Shown here: positions 19,978-30,229 of the stretch, piece by piece
How positions within the stretch are numbered: position 1 is the stretch's first letter
How the letters are laid out: each line of letters starts with the position of its first letter
NCBI GenBank assembly: GCA_947177395.1
Contig: CAMWUI010000003.1
Span: 1 to 64,000 of the forward strand
DNA: 64,000 nt
Direction of reading: 5' to 3'
From: an uncultured Paraprevotella sp.
GTDB lineage: Bacteria; Bacteroidota; Bacteroidia; Bacteroidales; Bacteroidaceae
Made by a program: the position numbers and the translations under genes
The notes under the pieces: generated by a model
What the model was told of the DNA's origin: nothing
Seen by the model: only the letters and a program-made list of their open reading frames with translations
Database searches by the model: none

Positions 19978-21621
19978 ATGAGAAAAACTATCTGGAATTT
20001 CGGATGTGCCGTTCTGGCATTGTTATCCACTTCATCCGTATGCGCGCAGATTACGGACCCGTCCGAATTGTACGGTACGTATGAATTCACGGCAGATGTG
20101 GAAATCACGGAAGACGGCCAGCCTTATGCCGACCGCTTCGCCTCCAAATGTGAAGTGACCATCGGAGCGCACGATTTCCGTGACCTGACTATCACCGGTC
20201 TGGCTGGCGGTACGGACGTTCAGACCGCCAATCTGAAGAACGGCAATATCGAAATCTTCGACTACAACGGAAGTAGCTACTACTTGTGGGGCGAACCGGT
20301 GTTGTATGGCAACGAGAACGGCGAAAGCCCGTGGGGAGGAAACCAATGGACTATAATCTATACCGTAGATCCGGCTACTAAAAACATCACCGTTGCCGAT
20401 TTCACGGCTATCACGGTAAACAAGAGTTGGAGTACAGACAAGATTCTGGCCAAATTCACCAACTGCAAGCTGACCTTCAAGGAAGCTGCCGTCATCACGG
20501 CTAACGACGTGAGCGGCGACTATCACTTCAAAGGCGAAGGCACAATGGACGGATCGACGTTCCCGACGGAATTCGACGTCACCCTTACCACCAAGGACGA
20601 AACCAACAGAGCCTACTCCGTAACCCTTGATTATGGCGAAGGATTCAAGACATTGGAACTGGAGGCCTCTTTCGACGGTTCAAAACTGACGATTCCCTTC
20701 AAGGATGCCTATTTGAACGAGACCCAGACACTGGCTATCTGTGAGTTCCAGGCTCCCAGCAAGTTGGAGGGCAGCATCGTCTTCAATATAACTCCCTCCG
20801 GCACTGCTTTCTCGCTGACCAGCGGTATGAGCATCAGCCGTGCCGAGAAGAGCGGGGATGAGGTGAAATATAGCTACGAACAGTGGTACATGTCCGGTGC
20901 CATGAGTAAGCCGGTAGCCGACGCTGACAACTTCGGCGGAACATACCATGTGAAGACCAACAACTTCTACAATCTCCTCACCATGGGCGGCGGAACAGAC
21001 CCGTATGCATACGAGTATCCGGAAGAGTTTGATATCATCGTAGAGAAAGATGAAATGACTGGCGGATATTATCTGACGGAATTCATGGGTCCGGAAATGT
21101 ACGCTAACAACTATGGTGCTACGGATTGCACCGTCGAGGGCAATACATTGAAAATCCCCGCAGGCCTGCTTCTGGACAGAGTCCACATGTCTGAGGATCG
21201 TATGACCTTTGTATACCATGTCCTGTATAACGGCGTGGGTGAGAATTCCGGCACGATAGACCTGACGGTAAACGAGGACGGAACCTGCACAATGGGTGAT
21301 TTCTTCATCTACCGTGATACAAAGACATACGACGCAAACTGGAATGCAACTTCCGAATATTCGCGGGCTGCTTTCTATGGTGAACTGACCGTGACACGGG
21401 CAGACGCAACCGGCATTGCCGACGTGAAGAGCGCCGCTGCCGCACCCCGTATCTCTGTAGCCGGCGGAGTTATCTATGTGACTGGCGAACCGACTCCGGT
21501 TAAGGTTTACAATGCCGCCGGTGCCCTCGTATTCAGCGGCACTACATCAGCCGTGACCGGCCTGCACAAAGGCATGTACATCGTGAAAGCCGGCGATGCT
21601 TCCGTGAAAGTCGTTCTTTAA
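19978..21621 (+). CDS. Secreted protein, repeated beta-rich domains, T9SS-like C-terminal tail
   Basis: Signal peptide MRKTIWNFGCAVLALLSTSSVCAQ; C-terminus 'VKVYNAAGALVFSGTTSAVTGLHKGMYIVKAGDASVKVVL'. Confidence 0.75.
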   Translation: MRKTIWNFGCAVLALLSTSSVCAQITDPSELYGTYEFTADVEITEDGQPYADRFASKCEVTIGAHDFRDLTITGLAGGTDVQTANLKNGNIEIFDYNGSSYYLWGEPVLYGNENGESPWGGNQWTIIYTVDPATKNITVADFTAITVNKSWSTDKILAKFTNCKLTFKEAAVITANDVSGDYHFKGEGTMDGSTFPTEFDVTLTTKDETNRAYSVTLDYGEGFKTLELEASFDGSKLTIPFKDAYLNETQTLAICEFQAPSKLEGSIVFNITPSGTAFSLTSGMSISRAEKSGDEVKYSYEQWYMSGAMSKPVADADNFGGTYHVKTNNFYNLLTMGGGTDPYAYEYPEEFDIIVEKDEMTGGYYLTEFMGPEMYANNYGATDCTVEGNTLKIPAGLLLDRVHMSEDRMTFVYHVLYNGVGENSGTIDLTVNEDGTCTMGDFFIYRDTKTYDANWNATSEYSRAAFYGELTVTRADATGIADVKSAAAAPRISVAGGVIYVTGEPTPVKVYNAAGALVFSGTTSAVTGLHKGMYIVKAGDASVKVVL

Positions 21622-21698
21622 GACATATCTTTAACTGCATGAGAGGAGTCTCAACAGCTCCTCTCATCATTTTTTTATCCCACATATTTATAAAGAAT

Positions 21699-23270
21699 AT
21701 GCGCAATAGTTTATCAGGGATAATGACCGCCCTGTTTCTTACCGTATCTTGTCAGGCGATAGCGCAGACGATATCCGGAACAGACCCTTATCTATATATC
21801 ACTTCCGTCGAGGGAAGCCTCGGCATGATGCTGGAGCCCGACTATGCTCCGGAATCAGACATCCTGACACTGAAAGGCGGCGACCACTTCACCTTGACAG
21901 TGTCTTCTCTGACCAGTGTCTGGAGCGTAAAAGGCCGCCTGGCGGTAGGTCTGGTACGTCAGGACAACACAGTGGTCGACATCCTGGCAACATACACGCT
22001 GTCAAGTTCCGCACCACTCGGCTTTATGTATTTCTCCTGTAGCTTGAAAGCCGATACCGAAGTACAGACCGGCGACGAGATTCGCCTGTTGTTCACAGAG
22101 GACAACCTGTCCTATACAATCATCAGCTCTCTGTATCCCGGGGAAGCCACCGACAAAATCCCCGCGACAGACTATAAATTGCCTTTGTGCCACATCACTT
22201 ATCCGACCGATGTTCCCGGAGCGAACATACATACGAACGAGGACGCTGTATGGCCGGACAAAACTGTCAAGGGCCGTAACTTCTACCTTTACATCGAACC
22301 GGAGGATCCGGAGTCCACCGTTGTGGCACGGGTCAACGGACAATTGTGGTACAGTTCGGGAGACAACCTGTATATGCTCAGCCGCGTGATGGAGGACTGC
22401 ACCGTAGACATCAAAGTATACCCGCGCGGAACAGTATATCCTTATAAGAAAATCGAATGCTCGTCGACAGTGCGTGTCGCCGACTTGCTGACGGAAGCTG
22501 AAGCGGACTGTCTGCTCGGCCTGAAGGTGAAAGGCTATCTCACGGACGAGGACTTCACCTTTTTCCGCACCCGCATGGCATCCCTGCAGATACTGGACCT
22601 GAAGGAGTCCCGCACACAGTACGACGTGATTCCCCAAAGCGCGTTCGACAGCAACCGGACCCTGCGGGAGGTGCATCTGCCGCTCAACACGGTGGCGCTT
22701 TACAACAACGCCTTCCGCTACACGACCAACCTTTCTTTCATCGTACTGCCGGAGCAACTGAATTGGTTCGGCCTGAACCAGTTTTTCGGTTCTTCCGTTA
22801 AAACGGTACGGATAAAATGGGACCCCTCCAAGGCCGGCAAAGACCCTCAGACCGGTTTCTCCATCCCTCCGTGTGCTTTCCGCTCCACCACATACGCCAG
22901 CGACGGTACGCTGATCGTACCCAAAGGCAGCGTGGACGCATTCAGGAGCGCGAGCATCTGGGGCAACTTCAAGACCATACGCGAACCGTTGCCCATCGAC
23001 TTTCTGCTGGAACTGGACTTCGAACGTCTGCTTACCGGCATAAGCGGGACAGCCGTCGCACAGGAATGCCCGTTCGAGGTGGAAACGTCCCGGGGAGAAT
23101 GCCGCGTGATACAGCCCGAACCGATATCCCGCCGAATCGAGGTCATAGATGCCAGCGGGCAATTGCGCTCTACACGCCTGACCGACGGCCGATGCACCGC
23201 TCTTCCTCTGCCTAAGGGATTCTATGTGATACGCATCGGGAACGAAAGCCGCAAGGTGTTGATACCCTGA
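21699..23270 (+). CDS. Secreted BspA-like leucine-rich-repeat protein
   Basis: Signal peptide MRNSLSGIMTALFLTVSCQAIAQ; 'IPQSAFDSNRTLREVHLPLNTVALYNNAFRYTTNLSFIVLP'; T9SS-like tail 'GFYVIRIGNESRKVLIP'. Confidence 0.75.
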   Translation: MRNSLSGIMTALFLTVSCQAIAQTISGTDPYLYITSVEGSLGMMLEPDYAPESDILTLKGGDHFTLTVSSLTSVWSVKGRLAVGLVRQDNTVVDILATYTLSSSAPLGFMYFSCSLKADTEVQTGDEIRLLFTEDNLSYTIISSLYPGEATDKIPATDYKLPLCHITYPTDVPGANIHTNEDAVWPDKTVKGRNFYLYIEPEDPESTVVARVNGQLWYSSGDNLYMLSRVMEDCTVDIKVYPRGTVYPYKKIECSSTVRVADLLTEAEADCLLGLKVKGYLTDEDFTFFRTRMASLQILDLKESRTQYDVIPQSAFDSNRTLREVHLPLNTVALYNNAFRYTTNLSFIVLPEQLNWFGLNQFFGSSVKTVRIKWDPSKAGKDPQTGFSIPPCAFRSTTYASDGTLIVPKGSVDAFRSASIWGNFKTIREPLPIDFLLELDFERLLTGISGTAVAQECPFEVETSRGECRVIQPEPISRRIEVIDASGQLRSTRLTDGRCTALPLPKGFYVIRIGNESRKVLIP

Positions 23271-23311
23271 AAAAGAACTGCCATTTAAACGAAACGAAAA
23301 TAAAGTCATAA

Positions 23312-26300
23312 ATGAAATTACAGATGTTTGCCTGCATGTGGTGTGCCGCCGCCCTTGCCTATAGCGGAATATCCGCTCACGCGACGGAAACACCCGCAAG
23401 TGTACCCCAACAGGACGAAACCGTTTCCAAATTCATAAACGGTCTGATTGTCGACAAAACAACCGGCGAGACACTGGTGGGTGTGTCCGTATCCGTATAT
23501 CAGCAAGACAGCCTCCGCGGAGGAACGGCTACCGACTTGAACGGCAGGTTCAACCTTCCCCGCCCGGCAGGCCCTTTCGAACTGCGTCTCTCTCTGTTGG
23601 GATACAAAGGTGTAACCATCCCTGCCGGCAAATACAGACCGGACATGAAGATAGAGATGGAAGAAGACGCCAAGGAAGTGGGAGAAGTCGTGGTAAACGG
23701 ATTCTTCACCAAAGACAAACAAAGCTTTACAGGAGCCGTAAAACAGATTTCGGGAGTGGAAATCAAACAGGTGTCAGGAACCAACCTGATTTCAGCCATC
23801 GCCGCCCTGACGCCCGGTATGGAACTGGTACAGAACACAGCCGCCGGCTCTAACCCGAACCACACTCCGGAACTCATTATACGCGGCATGAGTTCTTTCT
23901 CCAATGAAGGACAGGCCGTCAACCAGCCCACCATCATCCTGGACGGAACGGAAATCTCCATGCAGGAACTGTATGACCTGGACATGAACGAGGTGGAAAG
24001 TATCAACGTCTTGAAAGATGCTGCGGCCACGGCACTCTACGGTTCAAAAGCGGCCAACGGCGTGATCGTCATCACCCGCAAGCCTATTAAGGAATCTACC
24101 CTTCGCGTGGCGTATAATTTCACGGGCAATGTGCAGTTCCCCGTTCTCAGGGATTACAATGTGCTGAATGCCGCGGAGAAACTGCAATACGAGCAACTGG
24201 CCGGACTTTATGACGCCAAAGGGGCGCTGGACCCGGAAACCGGAGACCCATTGCAATGGGAATACGACCGCCTGTACAACGAACGTTATCAGGCCATCCG
24301 CCGCGGACAGGATTCCGACTGGCTCTCACAGCCTGCGCGCAGGTCTTTCTCTCACGACCATTCATTGCGCGTTTACGGAGGCGCGGGCAATCTGCGTTAT
24401 GAACTCTCCGGACGTTTCGGAAATACCAAGGGAGTGATGAAGGACGACTATCGCCGCCGTTATAATCTGGGGTTCAAACTCGATTATTTCGTGAACAACG
24501 TCCTGCAGGTCTCCAACAGAACGAACTATTCCGAAGTTTCCTCGCAGGATTCTCCTTACGGCAGTTTCTCGCAATACACCCGCATGAATCCCTACGACCG
24601 CATGTATAACGACGACGGTACCGTAAATCTGGATTTGGCCTGGGACCTGAATAACCCTCTCTACGAAGCCACGCTGGGTTCCTATTCGCGGGAAGGGACG
24701 CACGTCTTGTCCAACTCCACGGACTTCCGCTGGGAAATCAACCGTGAATTCCGGATTACCGGTCACTTCAACATATCCTCCGAGACTGGCTGGGGAGAGG
24801 ATTTCCAGTCGCCCGACTCACGAGGATTTAAGAACGAAACGGATCCGGACAAGAAAGGATACATGTCTATTTCTTCTTCCAAAGCCGTCAGCTACAACGG
24901 AAATCTGGTCGGGTCGTACAACAGGATATTCAAAGACCAGTCGCTGCTGAGCCTGACCGCCGGATGGGAAATCAATCATTCGCAAAGCCGGAGAGCCATA
25001 ACAAAGGGTATCGGCTTCTATTCGGACAAACTGGCTTTCATAGGCAATGCGGCTTCCTATCCCGACAGCGAGACGCCCTATGGCCAGCAATCGGAAACGG
25101 CCGATGTGGGTTTCTTCACCAACGGTACCTACTCTTTCCGCAACCGCTATTACGCCGATGTCACCTACCGCACGACCGGTTCCTCCCAATTTGGCGAGAA
25201 CCAGCGTTTCGGTCATTTCTGGGCTACCGGCGCAGGATGGAATATCCTGAACGAGAATTTCATGAAGCGCATACGGAAACACTTCGACCTGTTCAAGGTG
25301 CGCGGCAGTGTGGGATATACCGGCAAGGTAAGTTTCAGCCCCTTCCAGGCTCTCACCATGTATAAATACAACGGAACTTATTCCTACGGAACCGGTATCG
25401 GCGCCATACCGATAACCATCGGAAATGTCGATTTGTGCTGGGAACGCACCATGACTTATAATGTCGGACTGGATGTCAGCCTTTTCGACCGTCGGCTGAA
25501 CTTCGTAGTGGACGCCTACATCAAACAGACCAAGGACTTGCTGCTGGACAAAGCCAAGGCTCCATCCGTGGGTGTGACAAGCGCCAAGGAGAATCTGGGT
25601 GAACTGCAGAACAAAGGTATTGAATATCAGATCGACGGTTACATCTTCCGCAACAGAGACTTCAACTGGAAACTGGGTACGGCCGGCTATATCAACCGCA
25701 ACAAGATAACGAAAATCAATTCCGCCCTGGAAGAGATGAACAGGAAAAACGAAGAAAGTTCCAAAGGGGCAGTCGCCCCACTGCCGCAATATGCCGAGGG
25801 CGAATCCGTAACCGCGCTTAAACTGGTACGCTCGGCCGGCATCGACCCTGCCACAGGAAAAGAAATCTACATCAAACGAAACGGCGAATATACATTCGAC
25901 TACGACTCGTCCGACAAGGTGCTGATCGGAGATACGGAACCGGCTTTCACCGGTACGGTCAACACGTCTTTGTATTATAAGGGCTTCAGCCTCTATGCGC
26001 TCTTCAGCATGCGTTGCGGCGCATGGCTCTACAACACCACCCGTGCCTCGAAAGTAGAGGGCGTCGACCCGAAATACAATGCAGACCAACGTGTGTTCGA
26101 CGACCGGTGGAAAGCCCCCGGCGACGTAGCTATCTACAAGGACATCGCGGACACATCCACTCCCAAACAGACGGACCGCTTCGCCGAAAAAGAGAATACA
26201 CTCACCCTGACATCCCTCAACCTGAGTTACGAGTTTTCAAAGAATATCTGTCAGAAACTGCATCTGCGCAACCTGCGCGTAGGTGTCAACGCAACAGATT

Positions 26301-26389
26301 TGTTCCGTTTGTCCACAGTCAAGATTGAACGCGGAACAGACTATCTCTACAGCCAGGGATTCGAGTTTACAGTAAGTACGATATTTTAA
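23312..26389 (+). CDS. SusC/RagA-family TonB-dependent outer membrane protein
   Basis: CarboxypepD_reg-like N-terminus, plug 'VESINVLKDAAATALYGSKAANGVIVITRK', C-terminal beta barrel. Confidence 0.95.
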   Translation: MKLQMFACMWCAAALAYSGISAHATETPASVPQQDETVSKFINGLIVDKTTGETLVGVSVSVYQQDSLRGGTATDLNGRFNLPRPAGPFELRLSLLGYKGVTIPAGKYRPDMKIEMEEDAKEVGEVVVNGFFTKDKQSFTGAVKQISGVEIKQVSGTNLISAIAALTPGMELVQNTAAGSNPNHTPELIIRGMSSFSNEGQAVNQPTIILDGTEISMQELYDLDMNEVESINVLKDAAATALYGSKAANGVIVITRKPIKESTLRVAYNFTGNVQFPVLRDYNVLNAAEKLQYEQLAGLYDAKGALDPETGDPLQWEYDRLYNERYQAIRRGQDSDWLSQPARRSFSHDHSLRVYGGAGNLRYELSGRFGNTKGVMKDDYRRRYNLGFKLDYFVNNVLQVSNRTNYSEVSSQDSPYGSFSQYTRMNPYDRMYNDDGTVNLDLAWDLNNPLYEATLGSYSREGTHVLSNSTDFRWEINREFRITGHFNISSETGWGEDFQSPDSRGFKNETDPDKKGYMSISSSKAVSYNGNLVGSYNRIFKDQSLLSLTAGWEINHSQSRRAITKGIGFYSDKLAFIGNAASYPDSETPYGQQSETADVGFFTNGTYSFRNRYYADVTYRTTGSSQFGENQRFGHFWATGAGWNILNENFMKRIRKHFDLFKVRGSVGYTGKVSFSPFQALTMYKYNGTYSYGTGIGAIPITIGNVDLCWERTMTYNVGLDVSLFDRRLNFVVDAYIKQTKDLLLDKAKAPSVGVTSAKENLGELQNKGIEYQIDGYIFRNRDFNWKLGTAGYINRNKITKINSALEEMNRKNEESSKGAVAPLPQYAEGESVTALKLVRSAGIDPATGKEIYIKRNGEYTFDYDSSDKVLIGDTEPAFTGTVNTSLYYKGFSLYALFSMRCGAWLYNTTRASKVEGVDPKYNADQRVFDDRWKAPGDVAIYKDIADTSTPKQTDRFAEKENTLTLTSLNLSYEFSKNICQKLHLRNLRVGVNATDLFRLSTVKIERGTDYLYSQGFEFTVSTIF

Positions 26390-26395
26390 TCCGGT

Positions 26396-27817
26396 ATGAC
26401 GATGAAGATTCTAAGAATTATATACGTATGGTCGGCACTGCTGATGCTGTCGGCCTGTGAGAACTTTCTGGACATTACTCCCGAAGGGCAGGTAAAACGC
26501 AAGGAATTGTTGTCTTCTGCCAACGGAATCGAGGACGCCATGTACGGCGCATACGCCCAATTGCGCGGCCAAAATTTATACGGAAGGGAAATGAGCTATT
26601 CCGCACTGGATGTCATGGCACAGTATTTCAATTCGTACGGCAATTACAAAGTGGAAAACCTGTTGAAGTACAACTACACATACTCGTCTGTCGAAACATT
26701 GTTTCAAAATCTGTGGACGAGCATGTACAGCAACATATCCAACATCAACTCCGTCCTGCAAAGCGAGCTGGTAAGCGGCGCCACGGAGTATCCCTATAAG
26801 ATTTACCGCGGAGAAGCCTTGGGACTGCGCGCCTTCATGCACTTCGATCTCCTGCGCCTGTTCTCCGAACAGATCACGCTCAATCCGGAGGCAGAGGGTA
26901 TCCCTTACGCCACGACCTTCTCGCTCGTCACACCGGAGTTCTCCAAGGCGTCCAAAATCTATGAATTTATTCTCGCGGACCTGCTGAAGGCCGAAGAGTT
27001 GCTGGCCGATGAAGCGGTCTACGCCAATAACAGAGATTTTATGACCCTGCGGCAGATACATTTCAACATACATGCCGTCCGCGCGACACTGGCCCGCGTC
27101 TACCTGACAATGGGGGATTATGAAAAGGCGGAAGAATATGCCCGGAGAGTCATCGACGAGAGCGGTCTGTCGCTGCTGAGGAAAATAGAAATCTCCGGCG
27201 ATGTGGCCGGCTGTCTGTCCCGCAAAGAGACCATCTTCGGCATTTATTCCACGACCGAGTTTTATTCCAACGTATACAACGATCTCTGGCTGTCCACTTC
27301 GTTCTATTCCTTGGATCCCCGCAAAGATTATGCCACTTTCTATGAAACAGCCGAAGGCAATGACTACCGGTTAGGGGCCTATTTCACGACACAACCTTCG
27401 GGAGCCATCCGTTTCACAAAGATACTGGACAAATACAAAGTGGACGGGAATGAGGCTAAACGACCTGAAAACACGATACAGGGCCTCAACCTGATCCGGT
27501 TGCCGGAAATGTATTACATCGTGGCAGAATGCCGGAACCGGGCCGGCAATCCGGAAGAGGCTGCCGGTATGCTGGATAGGGTTCGTGAGAGCCGCGGCAT
27601 CGAAGTACGGACTGATTGGGAGCAAATGACCACCGAGATGATACAGGAAGCAATCAGCGCGGAACGCTATAAAGAGTTTATCGGTGAAGGACAGAGTTTC
27701 TACCACATGAAACGTCTGAACCAGACCATCATAAATCAGGAAGGAGAGCGCATCGCGCCTTCCCGGAACATCTATGTAATCCCTATACCGGAAATAGAAT
27801 ATGAATATCGTAACTAA
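26396..27817 (+). CDS. SusD/RagB-family lipoprotein
   Basis: Lipobox region LLMLSACENFLDITPEGQV; SusD-like body; adjacent to SusC. Confidence 0.95.
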   Translation: MTMKILRIIYVWSALLMLSACENFLDITPEGQVKRKELLSSANGIEDAMYGAYAQLRGQNLYGREMSYSALDVMAQYFNSYGNYKVENLLKYNYTYSSVETLFQNLWTSMYSNISNINSVLQSELVSGATEYPYKIYRGEALGLRAFMHFDLLRLFSEQITLNPEAEGIPYATTFSLVTPEFSKASKIYEFILADLLKAEELLADEAVYANNRDFMTLRQIHFNIHAVRATLARVYLTMGDYEKAEEYARRVIDESGLSLLRKIEISGDVAGCLSRKETIFGIYSTTEFYSNVYNDLWLSTSFYSLDPRKDYATFYETAEGNDYRLGAYFTTQPSGAIRFTKILDKYKVDGNEAKRPENTIQGLNLIRLPEMYYIVAECRNRAGNPEEAAGMLDRVRESRGIEVRTDWEQMTTEMIQEAISAERYKEFIGEGQSFYHMKRLNQTIINQEGERIAPSRNIYVIPIPEIEYEYRN

Positions 27818-27830
27818 TCGGAAAAGAAGC

Positions 27831-28649
27831 ATGAAAAAGCATAATATATGGATTAAAGCGGTAGGAATCCTGTGCTCTGTGACCGGATGCCTGTTGTCAA
27901 CTTCCTGCTCGGAGGAGTATCTGATATATGATACCGACTACTCTGGCATCTATTTCGCAGATGACACGCTACGCTATTCATTTGGAGTGACTCCCACGAA
28001 TATACGCGAGAAGGAATACATGATACCCGTCCGTCTGGTGGGAACGCCCTCTGCGGACGACCGTGCATTCACTTACCGGATCGATAAAGAGAAGACCACA
28101 GCCGAGGAAGGTGTACAGTTTTCCATCGGTCAGTCTGTGATTCCGGCGGACTCCGTCAGGGGATATATCCCTGTGCGCATCCACCGCGATGCATTGGCAG
28201 GCGACTATCAAAACGGTTTCATACGTTACAGACTGGAACTCCGACTGACGGAAAACAATACGTTTGTCCCCACGCTGAACGAAAAAGACCAAGTATGCGT
28301 ACTGTTCTTCGACAATGCCGTAGAGCAGCCCGACTGGCTGGATTACAAAGGAGACAAAGTATGGCACCTGAATGAATTCGGAGTATGGCACCCGTTGAAA
28401 CTCATCAAGATGGTAGAGTATTTCCATGCGCTGAAAGATATCCTGCCCGAATCTTATGCCAAGATGGTAGCCACTTACGGGGAAAATCTGGAACATGTAG
28501 AGTATGGCTCTTTCTACCAATTCCAGACAATTATGAACAGGTATATCAAATACCCTGTTTATGAATATTTCGCCGACCCGGCCAACCGCGAGGAAATCTT
28601 GAGATTGTATCCCGACTTCCCGTTTGATTTTCCGAATCCATACGCATAA
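27831..28649 (+). CDS. DUF4843-like lipoprotein
   Basis: Lipoprotein signal (LLSTSCSEEYLIYDTDYSGIYFADDTLRYSFG); position after SusD. Confidence 0.7.
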   Translation: MKKHNIWIKAVGILCSVTGCLLSTSCSEEYLIYDTDYSGIYFADDTLRYSFGVTPTNIREKEYMIPVRLVGTPSADDRAFTYRIDKEKTTAEEGVQFSIGQSVIPADSVRGYIPVRIHRDALAGDYQNGFIRYRLELRLTENNTFVPTLNEKDQVCVLFFDNAVEQPDWLDYKGDKVWHLNEFGVWHPLKLIKMVEYFHALKDILPESYAKMVATYGENLEHVEYGSFYQFQTIMNRYIKYPVYEYFADPANREEILRLYPDFPFDFPNPYA

Positions 28650-28680
28650 AAATAAAAGATGCGCTTAACCACTACATAAC

Positions 28681-30204
28681 ATGAAGATGAAAAGGTTTAA
28701 TAAATTAGGTGCCTTATGTATGTTGCTGTGCCTCTCGTCCTGTTTCCAGGATGAGACCACGGACGGCACAGGCCCCATCTCCGAAATTACGATAAAAGAG
28801 GGATGTATCAAAGCTGTATACGACATAGACAAGAACGAGACGCTGACCATCTCTCCGGTCATCACTCAGTCGTATGCCAACAAACCGGTGATATACACAT
28901 GGGAGATCGACCAGAAGGTGTATTCCCGCGAACAAGAACTGATTTATGTAGGCAAGGAACTGGGCAGTTTCCATTGCCGCCTCATCGTGGAAAACGAAGA
29001 CGGGAAGACATTCTTCCCTTTTACCCTGAACGTAAATTCTCCGTATGAAGAGGGTATTACAGTCATCAGCAACGATGACGACGGAAACAGCATGCTCTCG
29101 TTCATGCTGAAACAACGGGTGGAAGGCGTAGCAGATCACTTCACAGAAGGAGATTGCTTTGCGCTGAACAACCCCGAATACACATTCACCCGCAATGTCA
29201 TGGACGTCGTTCAATGCGACGGCAGCTTGATACTGGCCTGTCAGGGTGATCCCGCCGCCGGCCAGTCTCCCGCCATCTATTACCTGAACGATAAGACACT
29301 GGTCATAGAGAATATGATTTCCGTAAATGAATTTGAGGATTTCCGTCCCTACAAAATTCTTCTGCCTTCACACGGAACTGCCGGAACAATATACCCGATT
29401 CTGTGTGAAAACGGAAAAGTATATGAACTGTCCCCCACGGAGGGAGCAATAGGCAAACCCGTAAAATTCAAGTCGGAGTATACCCTGTGCGGCTTTATAT
29501 ACGATTCCGGAGCCATCGCTTACAATAATGTATATCTTTGGGACAAAAAGTTCGGTGACGTATGCATGCTGTACAATGGTTACGGGCCGTACTATTGCAG
29601 CAAGACATACCTGTTCAATCCGGACGTAGCCGGTGAGGAGGAAGCCCAGGCCTCCAACTATTTCAAAGGCTACGAGCCCGTATTCATGTTCTTGCCGAGA
29701 ACCGTGGGAAATACAGCTGCTTTCAGCAAAGACATCGTCTTAATTACCAGTAGCCAGAAAGGCATGATGTATCAGAAGACGATTATGGACCGCAACTTCT
29801 GGTATTACAACGAAGAAACGTTGCAAAATGATCTGGGAGCCTACGGAGGACCGCAACATGCCGGTTTCAGTTGCCGACTGACAGAAAGGACACCGCATGT
29901 GGCCACGGAATTGTATAATTACCTGCTGTATGGAGACGGGAACAAGATTGTACGCTGGATCTACAGCCAACCGCAGTTGTTGGACAACGCGAAGGTATGC
30001 GCCACTGTGGGCAGTGACCGGGCCGTCGTCACAGCCATGGAACTGAGCCTGGACCATACGGAAACATTCGTAGCCTTCTATGAACCGGACGAAGAAGGGC
30101 TGAACGGTCATGTATGGGTATTGAACACGGAAGACGGCACACTGCTTCGTCAATATGACAACATCTGTTATCGTCCGACCCGCATCATCTATAAAAAGAA
30201 ATAA
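28681..30204 (+). CDS. PKD-like family lipoprotein
   Basis: Lipobox LCLSSCFQDETTDGTGPI; PKD-like 'ITQSYANKPVIYTWEIDQKVYSREQELIYVGKELGSFHCRLIVENEDGKTF'. Confidence 0.7.
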   Translation: MKMKRFNKLGALCMLLCLSSCFQDETTDGTGPISEITIKEGCIKAVYDIDKNETLTISPVITQSYANKPVIYTWEIDQKVYSREQELIYVGKELGSFHCRLIVENEDGKTFFPFTLNVNSPYEEGITVISNDDDGNSMLSFMLKQRVEGVADHFTEGDCFALNNPEYTFTRNVMDVVQCDGSLILACQGDPAAGQSPAIYYLNDKTLVIENMISVNEFEDFRPYKILLPSHGTAGTIYPILCENGKVYELSPTEGAIGKPVKFKSEYTLCGFIYDSGAIAYNNVYLWDKKFGDVCMLYNGYGPYYCSKTYLFNPDVAGEEEAQASNYFKGYEPVFMFLPRTVGNTAAFSKDIVLITSSQKGMMYQKTIMDRNFWYYNEETLQNDLGAYGGPQHAGFSCRLTERTPHVATELYNYLLYGDGNKIVRWIYSQPQLLDNAKVCATVGSDRAVVTAMELSLDHTETFVAFYEPDEEGLNGHVWVLNTEDGTLLRQYDNICYRPTRIIYKKK

Positions 30205-30229
30205 GTATCATAATTTTTAAACAGACATT

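Noticed and set aside
22002-26089. 465-aa and 423-aa minus-strand ORFs opposite the LRR and SusC genes
   Set aside because: Antisense reading of strong plus-strand coding sequence; composition typical of spurious ORFs.
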